Assembly: GCA_028286245.1 (NCBI GenBank)
Contig: JAQBRY010000002.1
Location: 78,779-142,778, forward strand
Direction of reading: 5' to 3'
Source of the DNA: Candidatus Saccharimonadota bacterium
Lineage (GTDB): Bacteria; Patescibacteriota; Saccharimonadia; Saccharimonadales; UBA4665
DNA: 64,000 bases
Position 1 is the first letter of the stretch, and the number at the start of each line of letters is the position of its first letter. The position numbers and the translations under genes are program-made. Positions 48,070-56,312 of the stretch are shown here, piece by piece. The notes beneath the pieces were generated by a model. It was not told where the DNA came from. It searched no databases and was given only the letters and a program-made list of their open reading frames with translations.

Positions 48070-50315
48070 CTATAGGCTGTTTCATCAAAAGGCTTTATCA
48101 CCTCTTCCATGGCCAGTGCAATACTTGCCAAATCAGTAATATCGCCGTCATAAGCAATGTAACAATTGTGCCAACTGGGTTCGAACTTATTTTTAAACTG
48201 TGCTAAGCCGCTACTAGAAAAACGCTTTGACCCTACGAATTTTACCGCCGTCGCTAAGCGGTTTTCCATTGTTGCAAGTGGCACAAAGCCAAGGTCAAAC
48301 TTACTAAAGTGTTGTTCTTGGGATGCGTCAATTATAAGATTAGCCAACAAAAACGGCATAGCGTTATTATAGTCCGGCAAGAAGCGCATAAGGTCCACGG
48401 TGGTTTGGATACCATGATTAAATATGGGTAATTCATTAGCAAATGCCACCATGTGACCATTTTGATCAGTAATATAGTGGATGGTACACTCCTGGAGATA
48501 ACTTGGACGGTAGCTGCCTAGGGTAAAACCCTGCTCACGGTGGGCCGGCCGGGCCAACCAGGCATCAGAAATGCGTTGGGTTTGCTGCAGTAGCGCAACC
48601 GGATGTGGAGCCTGGGCCGACTGATACCTGTACCCAGCCTTTGTGCCGCGGTTAGTTTGCCAGCGCCACCATTTACTCTTTATTGTTTTTGAGGCAAATG
48701 CCTGCACGTCTACAATGGCATTGGCCCCAATTTGCATTGTATTCAAATTTGACGCTTGATAGAGGGCCAGTGACTGCTCGGGTATAAGCAAAAAACATAC
48801 TCGATAACCATGCGCGTGCCAGTAGGCCGTAAAACTCTGTAATAGTTCAACCCGTTTCTTATAGCTGGGCCCCACCGGGTCTGCAAGCGCAAACACCACC
48901 GACTTAGAAACTTTGTAGGCTATAAAACTGCGTCGGTCTGCGGACCAAAAGTACTCTTGACCTGCCGATAACACCTTAAAGTAATCTTCTGATGATTGCC
49001 CCACTTGCTCAAGCAATTTACGAGCTCGTTGCCGCTCGGCATAGCCTGCAGTTTCCGGTACTACTTTAATGGGCCTGAAGAGGCTCCATAGCACAAATAG
49101 CACGGTGCCAACGAGCAGCGCTGCCGCCGTGTGCGCCAGTAGTGAACTCCGAACTAAATGACGCGGTGCCTGGTCATGATAGAGTACAAAATCCTCAAAG
49201 TGATCCAAGGAGTGCAACGCAATTTGCGCATGATGATGGTCACGCAGTAGTACCGTGATTACCAGGCCAAGCGCTACTAACACTCCCGTTAAAAGGATGC
49301 CTGCCTCCTGTAGCCGGGCATTTCGCGAGAGCCGAACACTGCCGCGCATAAAATATTGCCGACACGCAAAAAGGGTTACAAATGTAATTGCGTACAGGGC
49401 GAGCAGGTCAACATCAGGTGCAATCACGGAATACTTTATTACCTCAAAAAAGAGCACAATCAGCACTAACTGCCTTGCTCGGTATTCACCACGCGTCAAA
49501 TGCCTGCTCACGTACAGCATTGATATACCGACCAGAACACCGTACTGCGCCAGCCAGGCTGTATTATTGGCAAAGTACACATTACGCAAAAACCCAAGCA
49601 GATGGATATGCGATAAGCTAATAATAATTGCAAAAATGCCGTTTAAGTAGGTCCAGACGGCAAACACAAGACGCGCGTACTGTTGAAATCTTTCTGTCCG
49701 TATTACCGTTTGTGGCTGCATTGACATAACAAACCAAGCCAACCAAATAATGGTTATAAACTGATAGGTAAATTGACCGAGCGCAGCATAATTATAATGA
49801 CTAACAACATTCGTTATTAATAGGATGCCAAAAGTAAGTTGGAACGCCATAAAGTACGTAGACACCAGGACTTTGCGGTGGAGGGCATCATAGGCACTCA
49901 GCCCAAAAATGATCACTGCTACTAAAATACTCTCCACGCCGTGAATGTAATTGCTCATGGTTGATTCTGTAATGCACTTGCTTGCTACTTGCACGCAGCT
50001 TGCAGTCGCAATTGGATCTATCAGCATCAAAATACTTATAGCTGCAAGCCATGAGTATATAAAATTTTTGGGTTTTTGCTGCTTTTTGACCATATATCCT
50101 ACAGCCCACAGCAATAGTAGGGCCGCTAAGATATCGCTGATTCTAAAAAGCCACGAGAAAGGTTTACCGGGCATCTCGTACTCACTGATGAGCGCAGTCC
50201 GCGGAGAAAGTAGGTGATTGAGCGCAGGACCAAGCAACCAAGAAGACCCTAAAAGGATAAAGCTTATCTGCCAAAGAATTCGTTTATTGTGTAGTACCTT
50301 GTGCACGATTGCCAT
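48066..50315 (-). CDS. MprF-like membrane protein with DUF2156 (phosphatidylglycerol lysyltransferase) domain
   Basis: 749 residues. The first ~410 residues hold about 12 membrane helices. The C-terminal ~320 residues are a cytoplasmic DUF2156/LPG-synthase domain: EYFWSADRRSFIAYKVSKSV, ALADPVGP, GYRVCFLLIPE and FDLGFVPLA. This family transfers an amino acid from aminoacyl-tRNA to membrane lipid or another acceptor, reducing negative charge and protecting against cationic peptides. The N-terminal part is shorter and more diverged than the flippase domain of Staphylococcus MprF, so lipid specificity is uncertain. Confidence 0.82.
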   Translation of the reverse strand: MAIVHKVLHNKRILWQISFILLGSSWLLGPALNHLLSPRTALISEYEMPGKPFSWLFRISDILAALLLLWAVGYMVKKQQKPKNFIYSWLAAISILMLIDPIATASCVQVASKCITESTMSNYIHGVESILVAVIIFGLSAYDALHRKVLVSTYFMAFQLTFGILLITNVVSHYNYAALGQFTYQFITIIWLAWFVMSMQPQTVIRTERFQQYARLVFAVWTYLNGIFAIIISLSHIHLLGFLRNVYFANNTAWLAQYGVLVGISMLYVSRHLTRGEYRARQLVLIVLFFEVIKYSVIAPDVDLLALYAITFVTLFACRQYFMRGSVRLSRNARLQEAGILLTGVLVALGLVITVLLRDHHHAQIALHSLDHFEDFVLYHDQAPRHLVRSSLLAHTAAALLVGTVLFVLWSLFRPIKVVPETAGYAERQRARKLLEQVGQSSEDYFKVLSAGQEYFWSADRRSFIAYKVSKSVVFALADPVGPSYKKRVELLQSFTAYWHAHGYRVCFLLIPEQSLALYQASNLNTMQIGANAIVDVQAFASKTIKSKWWRWQTNRGTKAGYRYQSAQAPHPVALLQQTQRISDAWLARPAHREQGFTLGSYRPSYLQECTIHYITDQNGHMVAFANELPIFNHGIQTTVDLMRFLPDYNNAMPFLLANLIIDASQEQHFSKFDLGFVPLATMENRLATAVKFVGSKRFSSSGLAQFKNKFEPSWHNCYIAYDGDITDLASIALAMEEVIKPFDETAYS

Positions 50316-50399
50316 TATACAGCTCGCCGCCGATTGTTACCTGGTGAATACCGAGAAGTATTCCTTTATTTTCTTATAGATTTATGCTCTACTACATAC

Positions 50400-51596
50400 A
50401 TGGACAACCCGGAGTTTGCAAGATTTGAGAGCTTATTACAGCCTCCCATGGAGGCCGACAAGCTCCAAGACGCTGTTGATAATATCAGCCGCTCACTACA
50501 GAGGATGTATCACCATCCCCCAGGTGGCTCACCAGAAATCAAGTCATTCGCCATGGCTGCAATTGAATGCGTCCAAAGCCCAGAAGAGTACCCAGAATTT
50601 AACCAAGTACTCCAAAGCTTTGTCAGTAGCCGGCAAGACAAGCGCCATAAGGGTCTCAAGCTGCCGGATTATCAAGCGCAGCTGTTGCGGATTGGCTTCC
50701 AGTACGTCCTTATGGACATGGATCCAGCCTATCCAGCCGGCGGCCGAGATACTGATAAGTGGCACGGTTGGTTTGGGGCCATACTCGAGAACCCGTATCG
50801 GCGGGCCATGCTGGAAGATGCCCTCTGGGCAAATGATAATCAGGCTAACGACGAAAAAAGATACGCCGGCGGCAAAATTGCCATAGCCGCTTATGCTGAC
50901 AGGCTTCCCGCCGAACTCAGTCTAATAGATGTTGGTTGTAGCGCCGGGCTCGGTCCGATTCAACTCGGCGAAAATCTGCCCTTTTCGGATTTTAAAATCA
51001 AAGCTAGCGGCTATGCCGGGCGTCTTATACGTAAGGCGTTACGCCGAAACCTCAACCTTAAAGTTAATGCCGGTCTCGATAAGGTGCCAGAAATCAACTG
51101 GCCCTGGGTAGAAGCCTGTTCGTACTATCCTCATGAGCTCACCAACGTCAGAAGAAAATACCTGCGCGGCCTACTGTTTAGGAAACATGACGGTTTTAGC
51201 TTTGTGCAAGGTGATATTACAAAGGGAGAGACTGCCGAAGGCCTGCAAGGGGCCCGTAAGCTAGTACCCGGTGGCAAATATCTTGTCGGTATGGCCTTTA
51301 ATTCCATGTACGAAGTTGATCCGCCGGAGCTAGGCAGGGCCATGAACAGCTTTGAAAGCCTTGCCAGCGGCCTAGCTATAGTGCAGGACGCCGTAAAAAT
51401 TTCCAGAAAAGATCCGCGCCGTCTTGAATTTGCCGCTGATATATATGATCACCCCTATAATCTTGTCTGCAAAGATCTGACCGTGCCCAACCAACCATAT
51501 GTGCTGCTTGGCACCTGGAGCAGCTTCCGCTGCGGCACATTTACGGCAACCGAATATCTCGAAGATCGGCTTGAAGCCGTGCAACGTTTACTGTAA
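50400..51596 (+). CDS. Class I methyltransferase-fold protein, unknown substrate
   Basis: 398 residues from the ATG at 50400. A longer in-frame start overlaps the divergent gene and is rejected. The N-terminal ~170 residues are helical. The Rossmann core begins with LSLIDVGCSAGLGPIQLG (motif I) and continues through FVQGDITKGETAEGL and KYLVGMAFNSMYEV. This resembles DUF2332-like or related SAM-binding proteins, but I cannot name the family. TATGCT lies 11 nt before the ATG. Confidence 0.65.
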   Translation: MDNPEFARFESLLQPPMEADKLQDAVDNISRSLQRMYHHPPGGSPEIKSFAMAAIECVQSPEEYPEFNQVLQSFVSSRQDKRHKGLKLPDYQAQLLRIGFQYVLMDMDPAYPAGGRDTDKWHGWFGAILENPYRRAMLEDALWANDNQANDEKRYAGGKIAIAAYADRLPAELSLIDVGCSAGLGPIQLGENLPFSDFKIKASGYAGRLIRKALRRNLNLKVNAGLDKVPEINWPWVEACSYYPHELTNVRRKYLRGLLFRKHDGFSFVQGDITKGETAEGLQGARKLVPGGKYLVGMAFNSMYEVDPPELGRAMNSFESLASGLAIVQDAVKISRKDPRRLEFAADIYDHPYNLVCKDLTVPNQPYVLLGTWSSFRCGTFTATEYLEDRLEAVQRLL

Positions 51597-51646
51597 TTAC
51601 CGCGTGCCTGGGTAAAAGTTGGCCAGTTGTCTGATATGATTAGAGT

Positions 51647-52225
51647 ATGGGCGATGATCCTTCCAGCATAAATTTGGCGACTATTAACTTCTCGGTTCTT
51701 GAAAAAAGTTTCGATAACGCCCAAGATTATAAAGCATTGCAGCGTATGATCGTTAATGCTCCCTTTGAACAGAAATTGGCGACCGCCTCACTGTTCTTGG
51801 CCTTTATTGTTTTGCTCGTCGTTAATAAAAAATCGGGTTTAATAGAGCGAGTTGCCCTGTCCGATACCGAGCTGGCTCACAACACTACCGAAGTTTCGTT
51901 TAAAGCCTTCGAAGACATTAAAATCCCCGTGGACCACACCGAGAATATTATTGTCCAATCAATTAAGAGCCACGAACCGAGGGATACTACGGATTGGTAT
52001 TACACCTTTACACCAGCGCTCACCGGGCAGCAAGCCCGCATTAATCAAGCCAGTGGCGGCATTTCGTATACCGCCATATACCCCTTGGACATTCCTCCAC
52101 AGGGTGCACTATCATTTAGTTATTACCAGTATCCAGAAAACATCGACAAGACACAGCACGACTTTATGAAGCAGTACGCTGTGATAGTATCAAAAGCAAT
52201 TACCGCCAAGTACTCTGTTAAATAA
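51647..52225 (+). CDS. Single-helix membrane protein, unknown function
   Basis: 192 residues. One membrane helix near residues 45-61 (ASLFLAFIVLLVVNKK) is followed by a beta-rich extracytoplasmic domain. No family recognised. TATGAT with TGA before it (extended -10) ends 6 nt before the ATG: leaderless. Confidence 0.6.
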   Translation: MGDDPSSINLATINFSVLEKSFDNAQDYKALQRMIVNAPFEQKLATASLFLAFIVLLVVNKKSGLIERVALSDTELAHNTTEVSFKAFEDIKIPVDHTENIIVQSIKSHEPRDTTDWYYTFTPALTGQQARINQASGGISYTAIYPLDIPPQGALSFSYYQYPENIDKTQHDFMKQYAVIVSKAITAKYSVK

Positions 52226-52256
52226 CAGCGGCCTGGCAGCTTATTTTACATTATGC

Positions 52257-52376
52257 TTAGTGACGGTTAACTCGGTCCCGTAGATCACCCCAGTCACTTT
52301 GAATATCGCTCTCAAGCGACATAAACTGCTGCCTAGCGATTCGTTCCCATTTATCTGGTTTGTTAGTATCTGACAT
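52257..52376 (-). CDS. 39-residue small protein
   Basis: My translation begins MSDTNKPDKWERIARQQFMS and ends DLRDRVNRH. It is acidic and helical, rich in Trp and Arg. The SD AAGGAG lies 10 nt before the ATG. The protein is too short for family assignment; the SD and clean codon use support a real gene. Confidence 0.5.
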   Translation of the reverse strand: MSDTNKPDKWERIARQQFMSLESDIQSDWGDLRDRVNRH

Positions 52377-52427
52377 ATATCAAATCTCCTTACATAACCA
52401 GTATGACACTAGGCAAGCTAGCCTAAA

Positions 52428-52441
52428 ATGAAATATTTCAT
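52428..52441. repeat. Perfect 14-bp palindrome upstream of the 39-residue gene
   Basis: ATGAAATATTTCAT, a perfect palindrome in the space between the two tiny genes; a possible operator. Confidence 0.4.
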
Positions 52442-52467
52442 AGTAAACAGCAATGGATGGTAAAAAT

Positions 52468-52551
52468 TCAGTGCTGTTTTTTTGGTTTTGTTTGTGCTTC
52501 AGCTTTTACATTCATTGCTTGAAGGTTGCTGAGCATTTGCTCGATGGTCAT
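52468..52551 (-). CDS. 27-residue small protein
   Basis: The translation begins MTIEQMLSNLQAMNVKAEAQ and ends in the basic tail TKPKKQH. The SD AAGGAG lies about 6 nt before the ATG. It is a tandem neighbour of the 39-residue gene on the same strand. Tentative because of size. Confidence 0.42.
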   Translation of the reverse strand: MTIEQMLSNLQAMNVKAEAQTKPKKQH

Positions 52552-52655
52552 AGCTGACTCCTTTTTATTTTCTCGATACAGCTACAATCATAGGCTTAAT
52601 ACCAGCCATCTACTGTGGGAAATCTTACAATCATTTTGTGTTTATAGATACAAAA

Positions 52656-53234
52656 TTATGAGACATTATGCTTTAAAAAGTAGACAATTACTTGGTAATG
52701 CGTTGCGTACAAGACGGCACAGATCACAACGATGCCCGGGAACAGAATAATACTCTCGAACTTTTTACCAGTAACAATCCTTAAGCGCCGTACTGGCGGA
52801 AAGCCAAATTTAAATGGCAGCGGCAGCAGCCACGGCACTCCTTCACGCGTAAAACTGTCCATAATCAGATGAGAAACCATGCCAATCATAAATGCCCACC
52901 ATACATAGCCGATATCTGCAGAAGGCACTATGGGATGTAAGACATTTAGCAGCGCTCTTACGCCAAAAGCAAACCCCACCAGCCCAAGCAATGAGTGTGT
53001 TAAAAAGCGATGACCGCCACTGAGGGCACTAAATAGTTTGCCGGCATACTTACCGGCCGCAATATTATGCCAGAACGGTGCCGTTGGCTGGTCGATATCG
53101 GGAGCAATGCCACCGATTTGATTGGCAAGCAAGCAGAGTAAAAGCGTTGACAGCGACATAGGTGACAAAGGGTGGAGAACGGCTACAAAGCTTAGAGCAG
53201 TAAAGGCAGCTAAGTCGTGCGTGCGTCCTGTCAT
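52656..53234 (-). CDS. YdjM-like membrane-bound metal-dependent hydrolase
   Basis: 192 residues, four to five membrane helices. Family motifs are MTGRTHDL, GGIAPDIDQPTAPFWH, GGHRFLTHSLLG and SHLIMDSFTREGVPWLLP, whose His/Asp residues bind metal. The substrate is not known. The XRE regulator precedes it by 21 bp on the same strand. Confidence 0.85.
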   Translation of the reverse strand: MTGRTHDLAAFTALSFVAVLHPLSPMSLSTLLLCLLANQIGGIAPDIDQPTAPFWHNIAAGKYAGKLFSALSGGHRFLTHSLLGLVGFAFGVRALLNVLHPIVPSADIGYVWWAFMIGMVSHLIMDSFTREGVPWLLPLPFKFGFPPVRRLRIVTGKKFESIILFPGIVVICAVLYATHYQVIVYFLKHNVS

Positions 53235-53255
53235 GTTTGCCCACCGTGCATAAAA

Positions 53256-53852
53256 TTAATTGGCCGAAGTATTCGTGTCGTCGTGCTTGGCTGCCGATCC
53301 ATTGGAACCATCTAATCCAAAGGGAGGCAACTGTAATGGCCCATTAAGATATTTTACCTTGAGCAGTGACTGGTGTAGCGTACGAATAACCTGTTCCGCC
53401 TGCTGATAACTCATACCCAATCGCGCAACCGGGGAAACTTTGTTTTGTCCGGTAAGCTGCGTAAAGGTGAGCGTGACGCCCGCCCGGTTGGTAGCCACGT
53501 CCAGTCCGTCGGTATAAACAGTGCGCATATCCATGGCGAGCAGCATAACTACATTTTTGCCATTGCCCGAGATATCATCGCTAGGACGGAGTTGCTCCGG
53601 CACGTCGCCACTGTAGCCGGCAAGCTCCCAAAGCTGGATTGCTTCCTGGTCTTTCATGCCAAAATAACTAATCAGTAGTAAAAGTACGTCTTCTGCCGGG
53701 CGTTCAAGCCCTGCTTCTATGCGCTCTAGCGACGTCTCGTCTATTTCGACGGCACCCGATACCTCAGCCAAACTCTGGTTTGACTGCTCACGTAAATACC
53801 GCAGGTGTGTGCCTAGAGGTTCAAATGGGCTGGTGTTAGATGACTCACTCAT
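53256..53852 (-). CDS. XRE-type helix-turn-helix protein
   Basis: 198 residues from the ATG at 53852. The HTH occupies residues about 12-67 (LRYLREQSNQSLAEVSGAVE, TSLERIEAGLERPAEDVLLL). The C-terminal ~110 residues are unrecognised and carry NVVMLLAMDMRTVYTDGLDV, then TNRAGVTLTFTQ, which resembles the DUF3467-type beta segment. The start is fixed by TTGCAC-N17-TACTAT ending 6 nt before the ATG. It is divergent from murB across 64 bp. Confidence 0.78.
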   Translation of the reverse strand: MSESSNTSPFEPLGTHLRYLREQSNQSLAEVSGAVEIDETSLERIEAGLERPAEDVLLLLISYFGMKDQEAIQLWELAGYSGDVPEQLRPSDDISGNGKNVVMLLAMDMRTVYTDGLDVATNRAGVTLTFTQLTGQNKVSPVARLGMSYQQAEQVIRTLHQSLLKVKYLNGPLQLPPFGLDGSNGSAAKHDDTNTSAN

Positions 53853-53858
53853 GTCTTC

Positions 53859-53887
53859 ATAGTACCGCCAGATTGTTAGTGGTGCAA
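53859..53887 (-). promoter_or_regulatory. Leaderless promoter of the XRE gene
   Basis: Minus strand TTGCAC (53887-53882), 17 nt, TACTAT (53864-53859), 6 nt to the ATG. It sits back to back with the murB promoter (TATACT, 53904-53909). Confidence 0.7.
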
Positions 53888-53916
53888 GCGTAAGCAGAGG
53901 CGCTATACTGTATACA

Positions 53917-54942
53917 ATGACAATCAACGAACAAATATCACTTAGGGACTACTCCACCATGCGTGTGGGCGGCATTGCCAGCTACCAATGCGAAGTTACC
54001 AGCCGCATGGAGCTCCTAGAAGCCCTCAGCTGGGCCCAAACGCATAAAGTACCCGTAAAGATGATTGGCGGAGGCAGTAATATCATTTGGCGCGATGAGG
54101 GCTTTCCGGGACTGCTCATAATCAATAAAATCCTGCGCTTTGAATTATTTAACGAAGACGAGCTTAACAGTTACATTACGGTTGGTGCCGGCGAACCGTG
54201 GGATAGCGTGGTGGCTCGCAGCGTGCAGGCCGGCCTCACGGGCATTGAAGCCCTCAGCCTAATTCCGGGCAGCGCCGGGGCGACTCCTATTCAAAACGTG
54301 GGAGCCTATGGCCAGGATATCAGCCAGACGCTCACTACTATTGAAGCATTTGATATACAGGCACACGATTTTGTAACTATTCCTGCCCTTGACTGTGGTT
54401 TTGGCTACCGGACAAGCCGTTTTAAGACAACAGATGCCGGGCGATTTTTTATAACCGGTATTACGTTGCACTTGTATCATCAAAATCCGCAGCCGCCATT
54501 TTACCCGGCACTGGCAACCTACTTGCGTGATAATGCCATTACCGATGTCACACCGGCCGCAGTAAGACAGGCAGTGATCGCCATTCGCTCATCTAAACTA
54601 CCCGATCCAGCGACAGCTGCAAACACCGGCTCGTTTTTTGCTAACCCGATTGTGAGCGAAGGCCAGTTAATACAACTAGAAGCAGACCACGGCGAAGTAC
54701 CGCATTGGAAAACCGAAGAAGGGGTAAAACTATCAGGTGCTTGGCTGATAGAACAGGTAGGCCTTAAGGGTTTTCATGATCCCGCGACCGGCATGGCCGT
54801 CTGGGACACACAAGCACTCGTACTTATAAACGAGCACACTGAGAGTACCGCCGCCCTACTGAGCTTTAAACAAATGATTGTCGATAAAGTAGCCGAGAAG
54901 TTTGGCATCACACTAGTGCAAGAGCCTGAACTCCTCCCCTAA
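53917..54942 (+). CDS. murB: UDP-N-acetylenolpyruvoylglucosamine reductase
   Basis: 341 residues, type I MurB length. It reduces UDP-GlcNAc-enolpyruvate with NADPH and FAD to UDP-MurNAc. FAD-binding motifs are YSTMRVGGIASY, IGGGSNIIW and LIPGSAGATPIQNVGAYGQD. FGYRTSRFK and SFFANPIV, with the catalytic Ser, follow, and the C-terminal Glu is in NEHTESTAALL. TATACT ends 7 nt before the ATG: leaderless. Its stop abuts that of the convergent glyA. Confidence 0.96.
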   Translation: MTINEQISLRDYSTMRVGGIASYQCEVTSRMELLEALSWAQTHKVPVKMIGGGSNIIWRDEGFPGLLIINKILRFELFNEDELNSYITVGAGEPWDSVVARSVQAGLTGIEALSLIPGSAGATPIQNVGAYGQDISQTLTTIEAFDIQAHDFVTIPALDCGFGYRTSRFKTTDAGRFFITGITLHLYHQNPQPPFYPALATYLRDNAITDVTPAAVRQAVIAIRSSKLPDPATAANTGSFFANPIVSEGQLIQLEADHGEVPHWKTEEGVKLSGAWLIEQVGLKGFHDPATGMAVWDTQALVLINEHTESTAALLSFKQMIVDKVAEKFGITLVQEPELLP

Positions 54943-56220
54943 CTAGTTGTCGCTGGGCAGAGGGAATTGCAGGGCAAAGGCTTTTACCTCTTCGTGGAGA
55001 GCAGCCAATTTTTCTTCGTCCTGATAGGCATCAACCGCCTGCTTCATCCACTCGGCAATCCGCTCCATGTCATTTTCCTTGAGACCCCTGGTGGTTAAGG
55101 CGGGCGTACCGAGACGAACGCCACTAGGCCGGTACGGTGGCAGCGTGTCATCGGCGATGGCATTTTTATTAAGCGTTAGGCCGATCTTATCGAGTGCTTC
55201 TTCAACAACTTTTCCATCAAGGCCAAAACTGCCGTAGACATCAGCTAAAATGAGGTGATTACTCGTCCCTCCCGTTATGAGCTTAAAGCCTCGGGCCGTC
55301 AGGGCGTCGGCTAGGACACTGGCATTCTTGACCACTTGGGCAGCATAGACCTTGAATTCCGGCTTGAGCGCCTCACCAAAGGCCACTGCCTTGGCGGCTA
55401 TGATGTGTTCATGCGGGCCGCCTTGCATACCAGGGAAAATCGCCCGATCAATTAGGGTTGGGATATTCTCTAAGGTTTTCTCAGGCGCCTTAAGTGGATT
55501 ACCGACCGTGCCCATCGTAAGAATCAGACCGCCGCGTGGACCGCGCAGTGTCTTGTGGGTAGTGGTGGTTATAACGTGGAAGCCATAATCAAATGGATTC
55601 TTAGCAACGCCGCCCACAATCAGGCCGGCAATATGTGCCATATCGGCCATTAGTAGTGCATCGACTTCTTTGCCGATGGCTGCAAACTTAGCATAATCGA
55701 GCTCGCGCGGATAAGCGCTAAAGCCGGCTAGAATAATCTTTGGACGGTGCTTAAGAGCCAGTTCACGGAGTTCTTCGTAATCGATTTCGCCCGTGGAAAT
55801 ATCCTTCATCTTATAGCGGATAAAGTTGTACAGCTTGGCTGAGCGTGTCACCGGCGCACCGTGCGTCAGGTGACCGCCATGGCCCAGATCCATGGCCAGT
55901 ACGGTGTCACCAGGCTCAAGCCAGGCGCTATAGACGGCTTCGTTGGCCGGCGCGCCACTATGCGGCTGAACGTTGGCATGGTCGGCCTTAAATAGCTGCT
56001 TAGCCCTATCAATGGCCAATTGCTCCACCCTATCGGTATTTTCTTGGCCGCCGTAATAACGCCTGCCCGGGTAGCCCTCGGAATACTTATTGGTAAAAAT
56101 ACTTCCCATAGCATCCAGCACATCTCGGCTCACATAATTTTCGCTTGGTATAAGTTCTAGGCCCTCACGTTGCCGCTTTTCTTCATCGGCAATCATTTGT
56201 GCCACTACAGTATCAATCAT
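54943..56220 (-). CDS. glyA: Serine hydroxymethyltransferase
   Basis: 425 residues from the ATG at 56220, with GGGGAG about 8 nt upstream. It makes glycine and 5,10-methylene-THF from serine and THF using PLP. The PLP lysine is Lys223 in TTTTHKTLRGPRGG. YPGRRYYGG, MADMAHIAGLI and FPGMQGGPHEH are family signatures. It supplies methylene-THF to folD (12989). Confidence 0.97.
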   Translation of the reverse strand: MIDTVVAQMIADEEKRQREGLELIPSENYVSRDVLDAMGSIFTNKYSEGYPGRRYYGGQENTDRVEQLAIDRAKQLFKADHANVQPHSGAPANEAVYSAWLEPGDTVLAMDLGHGGHLTHGAPVTRSAKLYNFIRYKMKDISTGEIDYEELRELALKHRPKIILAGFSAYPRELDYAKFAAIGKEVDALLMADMAHIAGLIVGGVAKNPFDYGFHVITTTTHKTLRGPRGGLILTMGTVGNPLKAPEKTLENIPTLIDRAIFPGMQGGPHEHIIAAKAVAFGEALKPEFKVYAAQVVKNASVLADALTARGFKLITGGTSNHLILADVYGSFGLDGKVVEEALDKIGLTLNKNAIADDTLPPYRPSGVRLGTPALTTRGLKENDMERIAEWMKQAVDAYQDEEKLAALHEEVKAFALQFPLPSDN

Positions 56221-56312
56221 CACTATCTCCCCTCATTACAGTTGCAAAAAAGCGTGATGTTACTAAATCATAGGACTATTGTAGCAATACATGACAGCTT
56301 TGGCAGCCCTAA

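Noticed and set aside
50301..50399. Upstream start of the methyltransferase-fold gene
   Set aside because: It would overlap the divergent MprF-like gene, and the ATG at 50400 follows a -10-like TATGCT.
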